NCBI RefSeq assembly: GCF_037688875.1
Contig: NZ_JAWDIE010000004.1
Span: 1-64,000, forward strand
Source: Amphibiibacter pelophylacis
GTDB taxonomy: Bacteria; Pseudomonadota; Gammaproteobacteria; Burkholderiales; Burkholderiaceae_C
Direction: 5' to 3'
Length of the DNA stretch: 64,000 nucleotides
Below the pieces are notes generated by a model. The model worked only from the letters and a program-made list of their open reading frames with translations. It was not told the DNA's origin and searched no databases. The position numbers and the translations under genes are program-made. Shown here piece by piece: positions 34,245 through 42,713 of this stretch; position 1 is the stretch's first letter; each line of letters begins with the position of its first letter.

Positions 34245-34943
34245 ATGAATCTGACCCAACCCAAAGGCACCGTGTTTGTCGTGGATGACGACGAAGCCGT
34301 GCGCGATTCCGTGCAGTGGCTGCTGGAAAGCCACGGCTACCGCGTCAAGACCTTCCCGTCCGCCGAGGCCTTCCTGGCGCGGCTGGACATCCGCGAGGTG
34401 GCCTGCCTGCTGGTCGATGTGCGCATGGAAGGGCTTTCGGGCCTCGATCTGCAGGACCAGCTGCTGCGGCGCGGCAGTCCGCTGCCCATGGTCTTTGTCA
34501 CCGGCCACGGCGATGTGCCCATGGCCGTCAACACCATGAAGAAAGGCGCCATCGATTTCATCGAGAAGCCCTTCAAGGAAGCCGACCTGCTCAAGCTGGT
34601 CGAGCGCATGCTGGACAGCGCCGAAGCCAGTTTTGCCACGCAGCAGGAATCGCTGACCCGCGAAGCCATGATGTCGCGCCTGACCACGCGCGAATCGCAG
34701 GTGCTGGAGCGCATCGTCGCCGGGCGCCTGAACAAGCAGATCGCGGGCGATCTCAACATCAGCATCAAGACGGTCGAGGCGCACCGCGCCAACATCATGG
34801 AAAAGTTTGCCGCCAACACGGTGGCCGATCTGCTCAAGATCGCGCTCGGGTCGGGCGCTGCCGCCGCCCGCATCGCCGCCGGACACGCTGCCGCCGGGGC
34901 GGGTGCTGCGCCAGGCGCGGCCGAACCGCGCTCGGCGCGCTGA
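34245..34943 (+). CDS. FixJ-family response regulator
   Basis: A 232-residue regulator. The receiver has VVDDDEAVR (14-16) and Asp58 in LLVDVRMEG, with GHGDVPMAV and KPFKEADLL typical of FixJ/TodT-like proteins. A LuxR-type helix-turn-helix follows (LTTRESQVLERIVAGRLNKQ, then ISIKTVEAHRANIMEK). An Ala/Gly-rich tail of about 25 residues is extra. The ATG at 34245 follows GAGGACCGAG. It is 90 bp downstream of the kinase, its likely partner, and 2 bp before folD. Confidence 0.92.
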   Translation: MNLTQPKGTVFVVDDDEAVRDSVQWLLESHGYRVKTFPSAEAFLARLDIREVACLLVDVRMEGLSGLDLQDQLLRRGSPLPMVFVTGHGDVPMAVNTMKKGAIDFIEKPFKEADLLKLVERMLDSAEASFATQQESLTREAMMSRLTTRESQVLERIVAGRLNKQIAGDLNISIKTVEAHRANIMEKFAANTVADLLKIALGSGAAAARIAAGHAAAGAGAAPGAAEPRSAR

Positions 34944-34945
34944 CC

Positions 34946-35800
34946 ATGGGGGCCCGCCTCATTGACGGGCTGGCGCTGTCGCGCCAGTCGCGCCAGGACA
35001 TCGCCACCCGCGCCGCCGCGCTCACCGCCTCGGGCACCCGTCCGGGCCTGGCGGTGATCCTGGTCGGTGAAGACCCGGCCAGCGCCGTTTACGTGCGCAA
35101 CAAGGTGCGCGCCTGCGAAGAGCTCGGCCTGCATTCGGTCTTCGACAAATGCCCCGAGACCCTGTCGCAGGCCGATCTGCTGGCGCGCATCGACGCGCTC
35201 AACCGCGATCCGTCCATCCACGGCATCCTGGTGCAGATGCCGCTGCCGCGCCACATTGATCCGCACACCGTCATCGCAGCGATTTCGCCAGACAAGGACG
35301 TGGACGGTTACTCGGTGCAGAGCGCGGGCGATCTGGTCTGCGGCCTGCCGGGTTTCCGGCCCTGCACGCCCTACGGCTGCATGAAGCTGATCGAATCCAC
35401 CGGCCAGCCCATCGCCGGGAAACACGCCGTGGTCATCGGGCGCAGCAACACCGTGGGCAAACCCATGGCGCTGCTGCTGCTGCAGGCCAACGCCACCGTC
35501 ACCGTCTGCCACAGCGGCACGCCAGACCTTGGCGTGCACACGCGCCAGGCCGATATCGTCGTGGTCGCCACGGGCCGGCGCAACACGCTGACCGGCGACA
35601 GGGTCCGCCCCGGCGCCATCGTCATCGACGTGGGCATCAACCGTGACGACGATGGCAAGCTGTGCGGCGACGTGGATTTCGCCAGCGTGCAGCAGGTCGC
35701 AGGCTGGATCACCCCGGTTCCCGGTGGGGTTGGGCCGATGACGATTACCATGCTGCTGGAAAACACCCTGCAGTCTGCCCAGCGCCACGCCGCGCGCTGA
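34946..35800 (+). CDS. folD: Methylenetetrahydrofolate dehydrogenase / cyclohydrolase
   Basis: A 284-residue bifunctional FolD. It shows VGEDPASAVYVRNKVRACEE (catalytic Tyr and Lys), the QMPLPRHID substrate segment, GRSNTVGKP (NADP site) and the C-terminal PGGVGPMTITMLLENT. It interconverts methylene-, methenyl- and formyl-tetrahydrofolate. It starts 2 bp after the FixJ-type regulator and shares its transcript. Confidence 0.96.
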   Translation: MGARLIDGLALSRQSRQDIATRAAALTASGTRPGLAVILVGEDPASAVYVRNKVRACEELGLHSVFDKCPETLSQADLLARIDALNRDPSIHGILVQMPLPRHIDPHTVIAAISPDKDVDGYSVQSAGDLVCGLPGFRPCTPYGCMKLIESTGQPIAGKHAVVIGRSNTVGKPMALLLLQANATVTVCHSGTPDLGVHTRQADIVVVATGRRNTLTGDRVRPGAIVIDVGINRDDDGKLCGDVDFASVQQVAGWITPVPGGVGPMTITMLLENTLQSAQRHAAR

Positions 35801-35825
35801 GATCCTTTTTCTGGAGTTGCCCTGC

Positions 35826-37913
35826 ATGAATGCCCCGCTGAACCCTTCCGCCTCATCCGCTTCTCATGCCGCCACCGCTGACAGCAACGCCCTGCTGGCG
35901 ATGAACGATCTGCCGGTTTTTGACCGCTTCGACCCCGCCTTGGTCGGCCCGGCGCTGGAGGTGCTGCTGGCCGAAGCCCGCACCGCGCTGGAAGCGGTGG
36001 TCGCCGAGGACAGCCCGGCCGATTTCGACGTGCTGGACCGCACGCTGTCCACCCGCACCGAGCGCCTGTCGCGCGTGTGGGGCATGGTCTCGCACCTGAA
36101 CAGCGTCGCCGACACGCCGCCGCTGCGCGAGGCCTACAAGACGCATCTGCCCGTGCTGACCGAGTTCTGGACCGCGCTGGGCAGCGACGAGCGCCTCTTC
36201 CACAAATACCGCGCCGTGAAGGCCGCGCAGGGTGAGCAGCTCAGCCCCCAGCGCCAGACCCTGCTGGCGCACTGGCTGCGCGGCTTTGTGCTGGGCGGCG
36301 CCGAACTGCAGGGCGAAGCGCGCCTGCGCTATGCCGCCATCCAGGAGCGCCTGGCCGAGCTGTCGCAGCAGTTCTCCGAGCATGTGCTGGACGCCACCGA
36401 CCGCTACACACTGGAAGTGCCCGCCAGCCGCCTGGACGGCGTGCCGCCCGACGTTCTGGACGCCACCCGCATCGAGGGCAGCGACGCCAGCGGCGAAGCC
36501 CGCCACCGCCTGACACTGCACATGCCGGTCTATCTGCCGCTGATGCAGTACGCCAACGACCGCGATCTGCGCGCCACGCTGTATCGCGCCTACTGCACCC
36601 GCGCCAGCGAAGCGGGCGAGTCCGCGCTGGACAATTCCGCCATCATGGTCGAGCTGATCCAGCTGCGTCAGGAAGAGGCGGCGCTGTTGGGCTACCCCGG
36701 CTACGCCGACGTGTCGCTGGTGCCCAAAATGGCCGAATCGCCCGATCAGGTCGATGCCTTCCTGGTCGACATGGCCGCCAAGGCCCGCCCCTGGGCCGAG
36801 CGCGACCTGCAGGAGCTGCGCGATTTCGCCCGCGAGCATCTCGGCCTCGCCACCGTCGAAGCCTGGGACACCGCCTGGGCCAGCGAGCGCCTCAAAGAGC
36901 ACCGCTACGCCTTCAGCGACCAGGAGGTGAAAGCCTATTTCACCGAGCCCACGGTGCTGCAGGGCCTGTTTGGCATTATTGAATCCCTGTTTGATGTGCG
37001 CATCACGCCCGCCCAGGCGCCGGTCTGGCACGAGGGCGTGCAGTTCTTCTGCCTGGAGCGCGCGGGCCAGGCCATCGCGCACTTTTACCTGGACCCCTAT
37101 GCCCGCCCGGGCAAGCGACCCGGCGCCTGGATGGACGACGCGCGCGGCCGCTGGAAGCGCCCCGACACCGGCGCGGTACAGACCCCCGTGGCCTACCTGG
37201 TCTGCAATTACGCGCCGCCGCAGGGCGGGCGCCCGGCGCTGCTGACGCACGACGACGTGATCACCCTCTTCCACGAGTTCGGCCACGGCCTGCACCACAT
37301 GCTGACGCAGGTGGACGAACTGGGCATCGCGGGCATCTCCGGCGTCGAATGGGACGCGGTCGAGCTGCCCAGCCAGTTCATGGAAAACTTCTGCTGGGAA
37401 TGGTCGGTGCTGCAGCGCCTGACCTGCCACATCGACACCGGCGAGCCGCTGCCGCGCGCGCTGTTCGACAAGATGATCGCCGCCAAAAACTTCCAGAGCG
37501 GCCTGCAGACGCTGCGCCAGATCGAGTTCTCGCTGTTTGATCTGCGCATCCACCGCGCCGGGTTTGCGCCGCAGTCGGTGGACGACATCCACACCGAACT
37601 TGAGCGCGTGCGCGACCAGGTGTCCGTCGTGCGTCCGCCCGCCTTCAACCGCTTTGCGCACACCTTCTCGCACATCTTCGCCGGGGGCTACAGCGCGGGC
37701 TACTACAGCTACAAGTGGGCCGAAGTGCTGTCCGCCGACGCCTGGAGCGCCTTCGAAGAGGCCGGCATCATGGACGCCACCACCGGCCAGCGTTACCTGA
37801 AAGAAATCCTGGAGCGGGGCGCCAGCCGCAGCGCACTGGATAACTTCCGCGCCTTCCGGGGCCGCGATCCGCAGCCCGACGCCCTGCTGCGCCACCAGGG
37901 CATGGCGGCCTGA
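35826..37913 (+). CDS. prlC: Oligopeptidase A (M3 metallopeptidase)
   Basis: A 695-residue thimet-like oligopeptidase. The zinc motif HEFGHGLHHML is at about 483, followed by the third-ligand region GVEWDAVELPSQFMENF and the substrate loop FAGGYSAGYYSYKWAEVL. PrlC degrades short peptides, including cleaved signal peptides, in the cytoplasm. CTGGAG lies nine bases before the ATG at 35826. It is 25 bp after folD. Confidence 0.95.
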   Translation: MNAPLNPSASSASHAATADSNALLAMNDLPVFDRFDPALVGPALEVLLAEARTALEAVVAEDSPADFDVLDRTLSTRTERLSRVWGMVSHLNSVADTPPLREAYKTHLPVLTEFWTALGSDERLFHKYRAVKAAQGEQLSPQRQTLLAHWLRGFVLGGAELQGEARLRYAAIQERLAELSQQFSEHVLDATDRYTLEVPASRLDGVPPDVLDATRIEGSDASGEARHRLTLHMPVYLPLMQYANDRDLRATLYRAYCTRASEAGESALDNSAIMVELIQLRQEEAALLGYPGYADVSLVPKMAESPDQVDAFLVDMAAKARPWAERDLQELRDFAREHLGLATVEAWDTAWASERLKEHRYAFSDQEVKAYFTEPTVLQGLFGIIESLFDVRITPAQAPVWHEGVQFFCLERAGQAIAHFYLDPYARPGKRPGAWMDDARGRWKRPDTGAVQTPVAYLVCNYAPPQGGRPALLTHDDVITLFHEFGHGLHHMLTQVDELGIAGISGVEWDAVELPSQFMENFCWEWSVLQRLTCHIDTGEPLPRALFDKMIAAKNFQSGLQTLRQIEFSLFDLRIHRAGFAPQSVDDIHTELERVRDQVSVVRPPAFNRFAHTFSHIFAGGYSAGYYSYKWAEVLSADAWSAFEEAGIMDATTGQRYLKEILERGASRSALDNFRAFRGRDPQPDALLRHQGMAA

Positions 37914-37915
37914 CC

Positions 37916-38875
37916 ATGACGGCGGCCCTGCGACCGCAGTGCGCCCTGGCGCGTCCTGCGCTGCTGCTGTCGGCGCTGCTGCTGACGCTGCACGCGCCGA
38001 CCGCGCTGGCGCAGTACCGCGTGGTCGGCCCGGACGGGCGCGTCACCTACACCGACCAGCCGCAGACGCGCGAGCAGGTTCAGCCGCCTGCAGCGCCTTC
38101 TGGCGCGGCGACGGGTACCGCATCCGGCGGTGACACCAGCGCCCTGTCGCGGCGCAATGTGCTGGTTTCGCCCGGCACGGCCGCCCAGGGCAGCGCAGTG
38201 CGGCCAGCCAGCCGCACGGACCCCGGTGCCCCGCAGGGCGTGGCCGGACGGGATCGCGCCAGCGCGCTGATTCGCGCACTCAACAGCAGCCAGCCCCTGG
38301 ACAGCAGCCTGAGCCCGGCGCAGATTCGCGCCATCATTTCCGGCGACGCCAGCACCGAAGACATCGCCAGCGGCGCCGCTGGCCGGGCGCTGAACCGCCT
38401 GCCTCCAGCGCCGCCCGAGCCGGGCCGCACGCTGGGCCAGGACCGTCTGCTGGCGCTGGGCGCCGACAGCCCCACCGCCATCGCCTGGCCCGCCGCGCTG
38501 CGCCAGGTCGCCAGCCAGCAGCCGGTGGTGCTCTACACCAACCCGGCCTGCAGCGCCTGCGCCGCCTGGCTCGATACGCTGCGCCAGCGCGGCGTTCCCG
38601 CTGCGGTGTTCACTGTCTCGTCACCCGGCGATTTCGTCCAGCTCCAGCGCCTGACCGGCCAGGACAGCCTGCCTGTGCTGACGCTGGCCGGCCAGGTCAT
38701 CGCCACGGCGCAGACCACGCCGACGCAGTGGATACAGGCGCTGGATCAGGCGGGTTACACGCCCAAGTCCGGATCCGTCCAGCCCGCTGCGCCCAAAGCG
38801 CTGGGGGATGCCAGCGCTGAGGCACAGCTGCTGTCACGCCCAGGAGCGGCAAGCCAGCCGAGTTTTGTGCGCTGA
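37916..38875 (+). CDS. Exported DUF4124 protein with C-terminal thioredoxin-like domain
   Basis: A 319-residue protein with a signal peptide (cleavage after ALAQ, about 33). The DUF4124 motif YRVVGPDGRVTYTDQP follows immediately. A disordered Ala/Ser/Gly/Pro stretch of about 140 residues comes next. The C-terminal part resembles a glutaredoxin/thioredoxin fold with a CSAC redox pair in VVLYTNPACSACAAWLDTL and a LPVLTLAGQ cis-Pro-like strand. The arrangement suggests a periplasmic disulfide-handling role, but no specific function is known. It starts two bases after the prlC stop. Confidence 0.78.
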   Translation: MTAALRPQCALARPALLLSALLLTLHAPTALAQYRVVGPDGRVTYTDQPQTREQVQPPAAPSGAATGTASGGDTSALSRRNVLVSPGTAAQGSAVRPASRTDPGAPQGVAGRDRASALIRALNSSQPLDSSLSPAQIRAIISGDASTEDIASGAAGRALNRLPPAPPEPGRTLGQDRLLALGADSPTAIAWPAALRQVASQQPVVLYTNPACSACAAWLDTLRQRGVPAAVFTVSSPGDFVQLQRLTGQDSLPVLTLAGQVIATAQTTPTQWIQALDQAGYTPKSGSVQPAAPKALGDASAEAQLLSRPGAASQPSFVR

Positions 38876-38895
38876 TTGAAATGCGAAAGGTCAGC

Positions 38896-39129
38896 ATGAA
38901 AAACGTATCGATTGCCGACATTCTCGAGCTACCTGTGCAGGAAAGAATCCGACTGGTCGAGCTGATCTGGGACAGCGTGGCCGCAGTATCCACGGACGCC
39001 GAAGTGTCGCCAGAGCTGAAAAACACCCTCCAGGATCGCCTCGATGAATTCGAGGCCAGCCCGGAGGCCGGTTTTTCGTGGGATCAGGTCAAATCCCGGC
39101 TGGCTGACGGATCGTGGCGTACCGTTTAA
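38896..39129 (+). CDS. Antitoxin of an addiction module (TIGR02574-type)
   Basis: A 77-residue protein with the typical 'addiction module component' pattern: IADILELPVQERIRLVELIWDSV near the N-terminus (split here as ILELPVQERIRL and VELIWDSV), then LDEFEASPEAGFSWDQVKSRL. It is acidic and helical. The ATG at 38896 has AAGG upstream; an in-frame ATG at 38881 is possible. It overlaps the toxin gene by 16 bp, the usual arrangement of type II modules. Confidence 0.85.
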   Translation: MKNVSIADILELPVQERIRLVELIWDSVAAVSTDAEVSPELKNTLQDRLDEFEASPEAGFSWDQVKSRLADGSWRTV

Positions 39130-39419
39130 AGGTCTCCGCTCGTGCCCTGCGAGAAACCGGCATCGCACGCGAGTGGTACGAAAAGCAGCATTCCGGTCTC
39201 GGCGACGAATTCCTTGCCGCGCTGGAACTGCAGGTTGAGCGGCTAAAGCAGGCGCCTTTGCTCTACGCCGAAGTGATGCCGAAGGTCCGCCGGGCTCTGC
39301 TGCCCCGGTTTCCTTATGGTGTGTTCTACGTGGTTCGGGGCGATCTGATCAGTATTCTGGCTGTCCTGCACGACCTGCGCAGTCCAGACCGCTGGCCCCG
39401 GACGTCTGCGGGCGTCTGA
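39114..39419 (+). CDS. RelE/ParE-family toxin
   Basis: A 101-residue basic protein with the ParE/RelE fold pattern: YRLKVSARALRE at the start, EFLAALELQVERLKQAP in the middle, and RRALLPRFPYGVFYVVRGDL followed by HDLRSPDRW at the end. Members inhibit gyrase (ParE) or cleave mRNA on the ribosome (RelE); which applies here is not clear. It starts with GTG inside the antitoxin gene. Both genes appear intact. Confidence 0.87.
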   Translation: MAYRLKVSARALRETGIAREWYEKQHSGLGDEFLAALELQVERLKQAPLLYAEVMPKVRRALLPRFPYGVFYVVRGDLISILAVLHDLRSPDRWPRTSAGV

Positions 39420-39424
39420 CGGCG

Positions 39425-39796
39425 TCAGCCCTTCCCCTCACCCTCAGGCCGCTCCGGCATCAGGCAGGCATCGACGACCTGCAGGTCGTTGTCGCGGGCG
39501 AAATTCATGGCGAAATCCCAGGCCATGGGTTCGACCTCTTTTAGCGCCTCGCTGATGATGACGCACTTGACGCCGCCAATCACACGCGGCACGCACAGCG
39601 GCGAATAGCCCAGGCGGGCGTTGGCGGCGACCTTCTGGCCGGCCGGGCGGAAGCAGGACAAGGCACCGGCCAGGCGCTCGGCCCAGTCGCTGGGGCGGAA
39701 CGTCCGTCCTGACGAGGTCACCCCCTGGATGAAAACTTGTCTGGTATCGATGTCACTCTCCCGTGGTGGCCGAGGGCCCCCATGTCGGACGGCCAT
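39425..39796 (-). CDS. DUF3579 protein
   Basis: A 123-residue protein with the DUF3579 hallmark IQGVTSSGRTFRPSDWAERL and a C-terminal VEPMAWDFAMNFARDNDLQV block. The family is restricted mainly to betaproteobacteria and often lies beside argF, as here (divergent, 105 bp apart). The function is not established. The start at 39796 is the only good ATG. Confidence 0.85.
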   Translation of the reverse strand: MAVRHGGPRPPRESDIDTRQVFIQGVTSSGRTFRPSDWAERLAGALSCFRPAGQKVAANARLGYSPLCVPRVIGGVKCVIISEALKEVEPMAWDFAMNFARDNDLQVVDACLMPERPEGEGKG

Positions 39797-39901
39797 GCTG
39801 CAGTGCAGCGCACATTTTAGACCAGCTCCCGCGCGCGTGGTCGGCCGTGTGCACAGGGCCGCTGCAGCTTGTGGTGTAATCCATTTTTTGCCGAGGCAGC
39901 G

Positions 39902-40846
39902 ATGACGTCATCCTCTCCTCCCGCCCCCCTGCATTACCTGCACTTCGCCAGCCTGGACGCCCAGCAGTACGCGCACCTTTTTGAGCGCATCCGCATCATC
40001 AAGGGCCGCTTCAAGCGTTACGAGCGCTACCAGCCGCTGCAGGACCGCACCCTGGCCATGATTTTCGAGAAGGCCAGCACGCGTACGCGCATGAGCTTCG
40101 AAGCCGGCATGTACCAGATGGGCGGCTCTGTGGTGCACATGACCTCGACCGACAGCCAGCTCGGCCGCTCGGAGCCCATTGCCGACACGGCGCGCGTGAT
40201 CAGCCGCATGGTCGATCTGGTCATGATCCGTACCTTCGGCCAGGATCGCCTGGAAGAGTTCGCCCGCCACTCGCGCGTGCCGGTCATCAACGGCCTGACC
40301 AACGAATTCCACCCCTGCCAGATTCTGGCCGACATCTACACCTACCACGAGCACCGCGGCAGCCTGGCGGGCAAGACCGTCGCGTGGATCGGCGACGGCA
40401 ACAACATGGCCTGCACCTGGCTGCAGGCGGCCGACCTGCTGGGCTTTCGCGTGCACATCAGCACGCCCAAAGGCTACAGCGTGGACGCCGCCCTGCCCTC
40501 GCTGGGCCTGGCCAACCCGGACTGCTACCGCCTGTTCGACGATCCCTACGAAGCCTGCGACGGCGCCGATCTGGTCACCACCGACGTCTGGACCAGCATG
40601 GGCTACGAGGCCGAAAACCAGGCGCGCGCCGCCGCCTTCGCCAGCTGGTGCGTGGACGAGGCCATGATGGCCCGCGCCCGCCCCGACGCCCTGTTCATGC
40701 ACTGCCTGCCCGCGCACCGGGGCGAAGAAGTCAGCGCTGCCGTCATCGACGGCCCGCAGTCCGTCGTCTGGGACGAGGCCGAAAACCGCATGCACGTCCA
40801 GAAAGCGCTGATGGAATTCCTGCTTCTGGGCCGCGTCCAGGACTGA
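39902..40846 (+). CDS. argF: Ornithine carbamoyltransferase
   Basis: A 314-residue enzyme that forms citrulline from ornithine and carbamoyl phosphate in arginine biosynthesis. It has the carbamoyl phosphate loop STRTRMSFE (about 56), HPCQILADI, and the ornithine/catalytic segment HCLPAHRGEE. The ATG at 39902 has GAGG upstream; an earlier in-frame ATG at 39869 lacks a ribosome site. It is monocistronic or joined to the parvulin gene 78 bp downstream. Confidence 0.95.
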   Translation: MTSSSPPAPLHYLHFASLDAQQYAHLFERIRIIKGRFKRYERYQPLQDRTLAMIFEKASTRTRMSFEAGMYQMGGSVVHMTSTDSQLGRSEPIADTARVISRMVDLVMIRTFGQDRLEEFARHSRVPVINGLTNEFHPCQILADIYTYHEHRGSLAGKTVAWIGDGNNMACTWLQAADLLGFRVHISTPKGYSVDAALPSLGLANPDCYRLFDDPYEACDGADLVTTDVWTSMGYEAENQARAAAFASWCVDEAMMARARPDALFMHCLPAHRGEEVSAAVIDGPQSVVWDEAENRMHVQKALMEFLLLGRVQD

Positions 40847-40924
40847 GACGCAGCGCCCGCCTTTTCCTTTGATCTCTTTTATCTGCGCCCCACCCTTTTC
40901 TTTCTTCCGGAAACCCCACTGCCC

Positions 40925-41740
40925 ATGATCTCAAGCCGACATTTCCTCGCCGCCTGCGTCCTGACCCTGCCGCTGCTGGCGCAGGCGCAGAACATCGCCA
41001 TCGTCAACGGCAAGCCCGTGCCCAAGGCGCGCGTCACCGCGCTGCTGGATCAGGCCCGCGAGCAGGCCGAGCAGTCCGGCCAGGCCCTGCCGCCGGGGCT
41101 GGAAAAGCGCGCCGAAGAGGAAGTCGTGCTGCGCGAAATTTACGCCCAGGAGGCCCAGCGCAAGGGCGCGGCCGCCAACCCGGACTTCCAGGCGCAGCTG
41201 GAGCAGGTGCGTCAGGCGCTGCTGATCCGTACGCTGTTTGACAGCTACGGCAAGAGCCTGACGTTCAGCGACGCCGATCTGCAAAAAGAGTACGACAAGC
41301 TCAAGGCCGAAAACACGCAGACCGAGTACAAGGCCAGCCACATCCTGGTGCCCACCGAAAAAGAGGCGCAGGACATCCTGGCGCAGCTCAAGGCGGGTGG
41401 CAACTTCGCTGAACTGGCCAAAAAATACTCGAAAGATCCGGGTTCCGGCGCCAATGGCGGCGATCTGGGCTGGTCCACACCGGACGCCTATGTGCCCGAG
41501 TTTGCGCGCGCTCTGGCCACGCTGAAGAAAGGCCAGATCACCCAGCAGCCGGTGAAATCGCAGTTTGGCTGGCACATCATCGAGCTGAACGATGAGCGCA
41601 GCGCCAGCTTCCCGCCCATGGCCGAGATCAAGCCCAACCTGATCGAGCTGCTGCGCCAGCGCGCCATCGACGCCTACCGCGAATCGCTGCGCAAAAGCGC
41701 GCGCACCGATTTCAAATTCACCTCGCCGACGGCGCCCTGA
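40925..41740 (+). CDS. Periplasmic parvulin-type peptidyl-prolyl isomerase
   Basis: A 271-residue protein with a signal peptide (cleavage after AQAQ, about 22). A helical SurA/PrsA-like N-terminal region comes next, then a PpiC domain (about 130-225): YKASHILVPTEKEAQ, FAELAKKYSKDPGSGANGGDLGW and SQFGWHIIEL. It should assist outer-membrane or secreted protein folding in the periplasm. A strong terminator follows. Confidence 0.92.
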   Translation: MISSRHFLAACVLTLPLLAQAQNIAIVNGKPVPKARVTALLDQAREQAEQSGQALPPGLEKRAEEEVVLREIYAQEAQRKGAAANPDFQAQLEQVRQALLIRTLFDSYGKSLTFSDADLQKEYDKLKAENTQTEYKASHILVPTEKEAQDILAQLKAGGNFAELAKKYSKDPGSGANGGDLGWSTPDAYVPEFARALATLKKGQITQQPVKSQFGWHIIELNDERSASFPPMAEIKPNLIELLRQRAIDAYRESLRKSARTDFKFTSPTAP

Positions 41741-41766
41741 GCGTCATCAGCGCCGCAGCGGCAGTA

Positions 41767-41793
41767 AAAAGGGGGCAGCAGCCCCCTTTTTTT
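41767..41793 (+). terminator. Intrinsic terminator after the parvulin gene
   Basis: A perfect stem AAAAGGGGGC/GCCCCCTTTT (41767-41776 with 41781-41790), loop AGCA, followed by more T's. It separates the parvulin gene from the flagellar chaperone genes. Confidence 0.92.
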
Positions 41794-41828
41794 CGGTCCG
41801 AAATGTCGGGGTCGCGCCACAATCGGGC

Positions 41829-41856
41829 TCAAGTTGACACGCTGCGGTGCCGAATT
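41829..41856 (+). promoter_or_regulatory. Sigma-28 (FliA)-like promoter for fliS
   Basis: TCAAGTT at 41829-41835 and GCCGAATT at 41849-41856 resemble the FliA elements TAAA..GCCGATAA, with a 16-bp gap against the usual 15. It lies 32 bp before the fliS start and directly after a terminator. Late flagellar control of fliST fits this. Confidence 0.65.
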
Positions 41857-41888
41857 CATGGCATCCGTGAACTCCTCCCAACACAGCC

Positions 41889-42314
41889 ATGTTCTCTACG
41901 ATGACCCCCACTGCCCGCCCCCGCGCCCAGGCTTACGCCGCCAACGCCTACGCCAGCACGGGCGTCACGTCTGGTGTGTCCGGCGCGTCACCGCACCGCC
42001 TGATCGAGCTGCTGTTTGACGGTTTTGTGGACGCCGTGGCCCGCGCACGCGGCGCCATGCGCCACGGCGACATCGAGCAGAAATCGCTCTACATCACCAA
42101 GGCCGTGCGCATCATTGACGAAGGTCTTAAAGGCGGGCTGGACCTGCAGGGCGGTGGCGAGATCGCGCGCAACCTGGGCGATCTGTACGAGTTCATCATC
42201 ATCCGCCTGACGCAGGCCAACCTGCGCAACGACGAGCAGGCGCTGGACGACTGCCTGAGCGTCATTTCCCCCATCCACGAAGCGTGGGTGGCCATCCGCC
42301 CGCAGGCGTCCTGA
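41889..42314 (+). CDS. fliS: Flagellin export chaperone FliS
   Basis: A 141-residue helical protein with the FliS pattern: SPHRLIELLFDGFVDAVARAR, then KSLYITKAVRIIDEGLKGGLD and LYEFIIIRLTQANLR. FliS binds the flagellin C-terminus in the cytoplasm and prevents early polymerisation. The ATG at 41901 (four codons in) is an alternative start. fliD and flagellin genes, its usual upstream neighbours, are absent. Confidence 0.92.
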   Translation: MFSTMTPTARPRAQAYAANAYASTGVTSGVSGASPHRLIELLFDGFVDAVARARGAMRHGDIEQKSLYITKAVRIIDEGLKGGLDLQGGGEIARNLGDLYEFIIIRLTQANLRNDEQALDDCLSVISPIHEAWVAIRPQAS

Positions 42315-42317
42315 AAC

Positions 42318-42665
42318 GTGCAGGCGCAGCAAAGCCGCAGTGGCGGACGCACCATGCCACGCGCGTCCAGCAGCAGCCCGCTGGCCCTGTACGAGCAGCT
42401 CGAACAGCGCAGCGCGCAGATGGTTGACGCCGCCCGCACGCAGGACTGGCAGCAGCTTGAGGCGCTGGAGCACGCCTGCGCCGTGCTAATTGCACAGTTG
42501 GAGCGGGCTTTGAACGGGCAGTCCCTGAGCCGGACGCAGCAGCAGGCCAAAGGCCGTATCATGCTCAGAATACTGACAAATGATGCCAGGGTCCGGCAGT
42601 TGGCCGGCTGTGCAGCAGGTGCGGCGCTGATGTGGCCTGAAGAGGTTTCCAGAACCCTGCACTGA
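42318..42665 (+). CDS. fliT: FliT-like flagellar chaperone
   Basis: A 115-residue helical protein (ALYEQLEQRSAQMVDAARTQ, then WQQLEALEHAC) located directly after fliS, the usual place of FliT, which chaperones the cap protein FliD. Sequence conservation in this family is low, so the call leans on position, size and helical pattern. The start is GTG at 42318, three bases after the fliS stop; ATG 42354 is possible. Confidence 0.75.
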   Translation: MQAQQSRSGGRTMPRASSSSPLALYEQLEQRSAQMVDAARTQDWQQLEALEHACAVLIAQLERALNGQSLSRTQQQAKGRIMLRILTNDARVRQLAGCAAGAALMWPEEVSRTLH

Positions 42666-42713
42666 CGCTGGATAGCCAGAGTCAGGGGGCCCTCAGCCAG
42701 CCAGGGAGCACCC

